From: Paragyromitra xinjiangensis
Taxonomy: Eukaryota > Ascomycota > Pezizomycetes > Pezizales > Discinaceae
DNA: 64,000 nt
NCBI GenBank assembly: GCA_038503065.1
Contig: JBCAMK010000002.1
Span: 186,001 to 250,000, forward strand
Direction of reading: 5' to 3'
In this document: positions 57,617 to 64,000 of the stretch, piece after piece
Numbering within the stretch: the stretch's first letter is position 1
Layout of the letters: the number at the start of each line of letters is the position of its first letter
Notes under the pieces: model-generated
Told to the model about the DNA's origin: nothing
What the model saw: the letters and a program-made list of their open reading frames with translations, nothing else
Database searches by the model: none
Translations under genes and position numbers: made by a program

Positions 57617-60316
57617 CTACCTGATGACTTCCGCCTCAAGCTTACTCCTCTTGCCGCCCCTCCCAACCCTCTTCAATGCATCGAAAACACCATCAATGTC
57701 CTCCATCTCCTGCTCAACATCCACATCTCCTCTCTTCCGCTTCCTCGTCCCAGCCAGGGAACTCCTTCCGCCAACTCTAGAAGAGATCGGGACGGTGTAG
57801 GAATCTTTGGGATTATACGAGGAGCGGCGTTTAGCGCGGATGTTCTCGGCGAGAGCAGACTCTTCTTCGAGTTTTTTCTGCTCTTTACGGTGCTCGGAAG
57901 CGGTTACATAGCGCTGGATGAGACGGTGGTCGTCGATTTGCTCCTGGGTCTTGTCAGTTTTCCTATATGTATATCCACCAAATTATGAGTGTGATAAGTG
58001 GAGGAATTAATTACCTCGGAATCGTTCTTCCGCTTCACGGTCTTCGGCCAGACCAATCCATAGATCTTGCTATGTCTCTCGCACCTCTTACACGCCCTCG
58101 GGACATACCAGCGGTCATCGTGCACGAATGTCTTCTGGCAGTCACTGCACACGCATTTCGTCCCCTCAGTATTTAAATGCCAGCTTAAATAATCCCCCGG
58201 CACGCGTGTACGAGGAGGCTCTATAATTCCTGGTAGGACCGGGGTTGTAGTAGACACGAGTGAGTTACGGCGGGGAGCCATAGTAGTGATTGAAGGCTTC
58301 TTTTGAATCTTGCTCTTCTTACCGTTGCCAGACTTCTTTTTATGTGTCTTTTTCGGGAGCAGAATAGCTAGGATCGAGTCGTCAATTTCGTCATCGTCAA
58401 TATCAGTGAAGTCGGAAAGCTCCTCGTCGTCTTCTAGGATGATTGGCTCTAAATTGCTTGCAGGAACGACGTTAACAGAAAGGGCCGACAGAGGTGCAGA
58501 GAGTCCAAAGCTTTTTGCAATTTCTGCAACAGAAGCTGACGTGATTCCAAGACCTTCTGGTCCTAAGGCTTCATCTTCAAGAGCCCCGGGGGTGCTATCT
58601 GGAATTGTGGTCGCTGGTGAATCCGCATCTACTGGACCCGCATTTTCCATAACAGTGTCTCTCTGTTTCTCAGTACCCTCGACTTCCTCTTTAGCAGGAG
58701 TTTCCTCCGCTTTGATGGCCTGCTCCAACGCCGATAGACCATCCACGATGACTTCTGGCAGCGCCGACAACGGCTCCCCCGGTGCAACTGTCTCCTGGGT
58801 ACCCTCAGCGGTAGCAACAACCGCTGGAGTACCAGTTCCATTGGTCTTCGGGGGAGTCATTGGTCTTGTCTGCTCCTGCTCCTGCTCATCTAACCCATCC
58901 GGTGCCGGGGTATGCGCATTTACAATCTCCTCCGGCCCACCAATTACAGACGGTGTTGCACTAAGACTATTCCCAATCCCAGTCTCAACAGACATGCCAC
59001 GGGAGCTATCAGGCGGGCTCAGAATCTGATTCGGTAGTGTCGGAAGCACACTCTTCCGCTTACTCCTATTCCTTTTCTCAACCTGCTCGAGTGTTTCCTC
59101 CACCCCCACCGGAGTCCCATACGACAGTCTCTTCCTGCTGCTCCTCCTCGTAATGATAGCTCCAGGAACAAGAGAATCGATATCGATTTCCTCCTCGTCC
59201 TCCGCACCACTAACTACATCTCCCGCCCACCCATTCCGCATTTGGACTTCGCAGGTCCTACATAAACACTCTTTATTCCCCTCGCCGAAGTAGTCGTCAG
59301 CATACTTAACGGTGACTTCTTCGCCAACATCGACGTCACGCTCGACCACCAGCGTCACGTTGTCTTTATTCGTGGTGACAAACTTCGCGTTCGGCTCACA
59401 GTCGTGGTTGACAAAACGGGCTGGTCCGAGCAAGAGTGACATCCCACCGACACGCGAGCTGTAGATGATGCTGAAGTCGGTAGCGCCATGCGTGAAGGCG
59501 TCTTCTTCAGCGGATGACATGCGTACCATCGCCCCGGTCAAGTACTTAATTGTGTCGCCGCGCCGGAAGGGACGGCGGGAGATAATAGATGCTTCGGGGG
59601 AGAGAGGGTTGTAGCGATTGGTCGAGGAGACTTCGAAGCCAGCGTCGGGAGAGTACATAGAGAGGTAGCGACGGGCGTGTCTAGTTCCCCGAGGAAGAGG
59701 GGGGAAGGTTAGTCCTGGTGTGTACCGTGAGGGGGGAGTATTGGTTCAATTGGGGCGCTGGTTGCAGGGAGGATGAGGGAGGGGGGGGAGAAATGTACTT
59801 GATGAAATCGGCCTCCGCGTTAGGACTCTTATTCGAAACCTTATTAAGATACTGCTTCACGCCATTAAGCCTATCCCCAGAACCGATCGTCAGTCTTTCC
59901 CAAGCCCATCAAAAACCCCGCAAGGAGAGAGCAAACTGAAAAAAGCAAGTTCGCACTGGTGTAGATCTTCTCCACCCCCCAAAGTTTTTCCCCACTCACT
60001 CAAGAAACCTCTGCAGCGCGCCTGCAGTATTCTTATTCCTGACCACCTCATGCACAATGATCTTCACAACCTCCTCTGTCTTGATCCCGCGGTTCGGGTG
60101 GTAGCTATGCTTCATCTTGCGGATTTTCGTCCAGTAGTAGACCTATCTCACAGCGAGTGTCAACAAAAGAACACTCTGCATTTCCCAGTCCATTTACTGG
60201 TGAGAGAGAAGCATGGGAAGGGGTTTGCATACGCGATCGACAAGCGCATCAGTGAGCAGGTCGTCGAATTCAGCAAGCTGGCTGAGCGATAACTGGTACT
60301 TTCCAGGGCGCGCCAT
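57617..60316 (-). CDS. SET9: Histone H4-K20 methyltransferase Set9 (SUV4-20 type)
   Basis: SET-domain enzyme methylating H4 lysine 20, with a role in DNA-damage checkpoint signalling in fission yeast. Exons in transcription order: 60316-60233, 60142-60000, 59870-59799, 59680-58015, 57943-57617; 763 residues. N-terminus MARPGKYQLSLSQLAEFDDL and VYYWTKIRKMKHSYHPNRGI are family hallmarks. SET core: YSPDAGFEV, FSIIYSSRVGGMSLLLGPAR, FVNHDCEPNAK (Asn191-His-Asp-Cys), then VTVKYADDYFGEGNKECLCR, the post-SET cysteines. A long acidic, Thr/Pro-rich middle precedes a Cys-rich ribbon (CVCSDCQKTFVHD, CKRCERHSKIYG). For the final intron the first AG (ATAG) gives an immediate stop; downstream AAG or CAG acceptors keep the frame into EQIDDHRLIQRYVTASEH. 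CAG is used here; AAG would add two residues. Confidence 0.92.
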
Positions 60317-63121
60317 TTTGCTCAACTTTGTAGAGAGCAGTTTGCGCTCTTTTTTGCCTCAGTGTTTGTTTAGTGGTGGGGAGAAGAGGTATGTATTTGT
60401 AAATAGAGACTGGCAGAAGAAGCTGGGAGAATCCACAAATCAAAGGTGAAAGGGGAGGGGGGTAGAGCAGAGGAGGGGGAGGGAGAGGGAGCCTGAGGAA
60501 GAGAGGAAGGGGAGGGGAGGGAGAGAATGTTCCTAGGATTTTCTTGTTTTGGGGGGGAAATGGTGGAAGAAAGCGAGGCGCGCAGGAGAACGGAAGCGGA
60601 AGCACAGACACGCGCCGTGTGCCCTGCACGAAAGGGAAAGGGAAACGACGCAACCAACTTAGAGGGAGTAAACAGGGGTTTCTTGGTAAGAAGAAACAGG
60701 ATCTGCGGACGTCAGCCTTTCCGAGCTGACGATCATGAGTATATATGTAAGTACGTAGACGGTATTCGTGGAGGTCTAGAAGTTTGTCTTGGATCCTACC
60801 TGCCTAGAGTACATTATTTCTGTACTCTAAAGTCATCTGTTGACCTTTCCTTACCCATTTCCGGGACCCTCAAACTCCTGCAAGCAATGTCAAATCCCTG
60901 ATTCCCCCTGTCTGTCCTGTCCTCCCCCCCCAACTCTAGAACACAACATAAAAACCCTCACAAACTTAGGGATCCCCCTACCCAGCCCTACCCAAAACCC
61001 ACCGGACGCCCCATCCCTCTAAATACATCCACCACTCCCGAAGATTCCTCCCCCCTCTAAATAAAATATTACCTGCACTGTCAGCCGCACTGTCTCATCT
61101 CAACTGTCCAGCCATCGAACCGCTGCGTTGCGCCACCCCATTGCGCCAATTTAAAACTCAATCGTACCATTTCCAACGCGGCTAAATCCGGTTTTTCTCC
61201 TCCCACATACAAGAGCGAGTTTCTTCCCCATTGACGCTCAAATACACTCGATCGATGCATGTAGATTGCTATCGAAGGTATATGCGATCCGTAAATCTCC
61301 CCTAGGAACAAACCTACTCAAAACTCTGGAGCATGGAAAGGCTCTAGTATGTATGGTGGTGTTTTGTCGCGGGTGTACGCGTGGAAGTACTGCCCGAAAC
61401 AAGGGGCTGTTTTACAGCGTTCTTGAGAACGGGAGGATCTTTCGCACGCAGAATTCTCGGGTGATAATATTCCAGAATCCCGCCGAGAGAGTGACTCGAA
61501 AGCACTAAATAATAAACCGGAGAACTCTGTAGACACTCTTGGCTTTGTTGGTAGAAATTTGGTCTATAGAAAATTTGTATAAATTATCCCGAATATCCAT
61601 GCCGTCAATGATACCCACAACACCTTTCTCCGAGTGATCGTTCATGACTAGGTCATCTCTTGGCGTTAGATCGGGGCTGGCGTCCCCCTGCAGCTGTGAA
61701 CCAAAGAATGCGAATCGATGCAGAGGGGCCCTGGCGGAAGGCGGAAGAAACATGGATAGTTGCAGGAAAATAAAAGCTGTCAGACAACAAGCTTTCGCGA
61801 TGATCGGTGCTCATGTCCACCGGAATCTCGAAGGTGAGATCTGAATATTTCGCCTTCTAATTAATACCCGGTGAACGGATTAAACCTATGGAGGGGAGGA
61901 TAGCATATTTCCAGTGAACCTTACTTCTCTATCTAACGACAGCATACCTCAAACTTAGAGCGGGCGGCTCTATCAAAACGTGAATTGGCAGTAAACGATT
62001 TCTATCAAACGGTGGATCTCGAATATCACCACGTCTCCAATAGCCCAATTATCTTCTCTGTCATCTGACCCAGTCACTCCGACCTCTCGTGTTACACAAC
62101 GAGTGATATAAGACATATTCCAACCACAAACCTAGACATGCAGCGGCAACAAATAACAACACATAGCTAGCCCCTGTCGATATCAACGAGATATAGCACC
62201 AGCGAATACCGCAAGTCTTAAAAGGAAGAAACACGTTGACTTTGACATGGTTTACGATTCAGAGCGACTGTATCCTTGATCCTAGATCAGTTTAAACTGG
62301 ACAACGAACTTGGTAAGAGTGGCGTTGTCGTTCATCGGGGAGGAATAGAAGACCAATGGGAGAGGTACTAAGGATGAGCGCGAATATAAGGGGTGTTGGT
62401 GTTGAGGCCGCTGGCTTGGTGAAACAAGAGTTAGAGTTGCTGTTTGGTTTGTCTTTAACTACACGGTCAGTCTAGGAATCGGGTACCTCTTCTACGGCGA
62501 GAGACCATTAAACTCTTTTACTTTATTAGTATATCTAGGATACTGTAGAAATAGATTACTTGGTACAGGAGGCATTTTGGGGGGCTTCGAGGAACCAAGA
62601 ACAATCTATCTAGGTACAAAAGTATGGGTGCAGTCGTCAGATAGGTTGTGAAGACTACATGTAGCCTTCTTGCTACTCTGCGAGATGAAGTACTGGAGTC
62701 CCAACCTTCGCATGATTGATGTGTAGAAATAACCAGGGTCTTAGCGCCCTAATTGTGTCCGATTTTATAGAAACATCTAGACTCCAAATTCGTGACAACT
62801 TGAAGGCTTCACTTAAATTTTAACGAATAATCACATCTACAGCCAAGACGCGAAGAGTGAAAAATCCATCAAACATAAACCAAAAGCACCCATCAAGACA
62901 TACCTAACGGGTCATCTATCCATCCATCCACCTATCGGAACAACACCTCGAGATATCCCCACGAGTGACGCCCCATGACCCTCTTGGCGCCAACCCGAGG
63001 CTCAACCAACCACGCTAACCATCCCAGTCCAACCCGTCCCACCTCAACCCTCGAATTTCTCATCTCGAAAACCCCATACCCCCCCACCACCACTGCCATG
63101 TTTCCCACAAGAGCTCTCGGA
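60317..63121. other. Intergenic: SET9 promoter and region before MRPL38
   Basis: 2.8 kb with no supported gene. The SET9 promoter shows a purine-rich plus strand at 60440-60540 (GGGGGAGGGAGAGGG-type runs), that is, a C/T tract in the direction of SET9 transcription. From 62.9 kb the sequence becomes strongly C-rich and leads into the uL14m start. Confidence 0.5.
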
Positions 63122-63682
63122 ATGATCCAATTGAAGGTCCGCCTACCCGTCCCTCACACTGGATTCATTGGCTGACAGGTCCAACAGTCGATGCTCAACT
63201 GCATCGACAACTCTGGTGCCGCGGTAGTCGAGTGCGCTCAGGTATTGAGGCGGAAGAGACCTGCGGGTATTGGTATGGCTACTCTTTCCCTCGCCGGTGC
63301 CTTGGGATTCGCTAATACTCCTGGGTAGGCGATAAAATAGTGGTCGTGATCCAGAAGCAACGTTCTCTCGGTCAGGACCTCTCTGCAACCGCACAAGCAG
63401 CCGTGAAGGTCCGTCGTGGTGATGTCTGCCATGCGGTGGTGGTGCGTACGAAGAAGAAGTATCGTAGGCCTGATGGCAGCTATATCCGTTTCGATGATAA
63501 TGCTTGTGTGTTGGTTAATAAGGCGGGGGATCCGTTAGGGACGAGATTGAGCGGTAGGTGTTCATGCGGGTTTGTGGGTGCGCGAGTCTGGGACTAATCG
63601 ATGTGGTGTAGGTGTTGTTGGAGAGGAATTGAAGCGGAAGAGGTGGTCTAAGATTTTGTCACTGGCTCCTATGCATGTATAG
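63122..63682 (+). CDS. MRPL38: Mitochondrial large-subunit ribosomal protein uL14m
   Basis: Mitochondrial counterpart of bacterial L14, at the subunit interface of the mitoribosome. Exons: 63122-63136, 63188-63272, 63329-63553, 63612-63682; 131 residues. The start MIQLK joins [20 protein letters not shown], the conserved uL14 opening. Further signatures: [55 protein letters not shown], and the ending [10 protein letters not shown]. Intron 1 could also end 9 bases earlier (CAG at 63178), inserting VQQ; the later CAG gives the family-like join. In-frame ATGs at 63098 and 62975 would extend the N-terminus; 63122 is preferred because known fungal orthologues begin with MIQLK. Confidence 0.93.
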
Positions 63683-64000
63683 GTTGGCTTGTTTGGTTCA
63701 CGGTTTGGGATAGAGAGCTGGAGTAGGGAATGAAGCGCAGTTTTTCATGCTTTGTTTTATTATTACCAGACAAAAGTCTCTCGTCAGTTTTATTTCCCAT
63801 ACGCCGGGTCGCCGCCCTCCACCTTGTACCATGCTATACAAAACAAGTAAAAAAAGAAATTAAAAAAACAACCAAAATACACCATAGCCCCTGTGGGTAT
63901 CTCTCACGGCTATCGTCTAGTTCGTCTAGTTCGGGTAGTTCTCGTGAATCTTACCACATGTGCAGCAGACATGGAAGAGTTTCTATCCACCCAGTCTGTG
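63683..64000. other. Window end: MRPL38 trailer and possible end of a minus-strand gene
   Basis: The first 100 bases are T-rich trailer sequence. On the minus strand a T-rich stretch ends in TTGTATAG (a good acceptor) followed by a short open frame WYKVEGGDPAYGK and stop near 63797. This may be the last exon of a gene entering from the right, but too little is visible to name it. Confidence 0.3.

Noticed and set aside
1..64000. A biosynthetic or defence gene cluster
   Set aside because: The 18 genes are unrelated housekeeping genes on both strands; no PKS, NRPS, terpene synthase, transporter-regulator group, NLR or CRISPR-like array was seen.

Overview
This 64 kb window is nuclear DNA of a filamentous ascomycete (Pezizomycotina). 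It holds 18 protein-coding genes, nearly all interrupted by 45-130 bp GT-AG introns. Several are typical of filamentous fungi: an ADM-B type ADAM metalloprotease, a SET9 histone H4K20 methyltransferase and an Ssn6/RcmA-type TPR corepressor. Gene spacing is loose, with gaps of 3-6.5 kb next to tightly packed clusters. I cannot name the genus. No bacterial, viral or CRISPR features were seen.

Layout. 0.2-4 kb: acetyl-CoA synthetase and ribosomal protein uL15 (L28). 4-10.6 kb: a long non-coding stretch with decayed sequence and a tRNA-like SINE candidate. 10.6-16 kb: ADAM protease and mitochondrial Phe-tRNA synthetase, both on the plus strand. 17.4-25.5 kb: three minus-strand genes, SAS10/UTP3 (rRNA processing), LYS9 (saccharopine reductase) and RGP1 (Ypt6/Rab6 GEF subunit). 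25.5-30.2 kb: a long upstream region with low-complexity tracts leading into CYC8/SSN6, then a small unknown multi-pass membrane protein. 35-39 kb: a gap with a C-poor, G+T-rich tract. 39.1-44.7 kb: a compact cluster of ROK1, MGE1, a BLOC-1 subunit 2-like protein (sharing a 175 bp divergent promoter with MGE1) and eIF2-alpha. 47.8-50.5 kb: SSL2/XPB helicase of TFIIH. 53.5-60.3 kb: minus-strand CBP3, TIP41 and SET9. 63.1 kb: mitochondrial ribosomal protein uL14m.

The genes are mainly housekeeping: translation and ribosome assembly (uL15, SAS10, ROK1, eIF2-alpha), mitochondrial biogenesis (MSF1, MGE1, CBP3, MRPL38), transcription and chromatin (CYC8, SSL2, SET9), nutrient signalling and metabolism (TIP41, ACS, LYS9) and membrane traffic (RGP1, BLOC-1). 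They are not a functional cluster. I found no convincing new multi-gene system.

The most unusual signal is compositional. Several genes show abrupt reversals of strand G/C skew inside an intact reading frame, and the coding strand is usually G-rich next to the stop codon. Exon limits were set by hand from GT-AG sites, reading frame and remembered family conservation; no alignment or RNA evidence was available.
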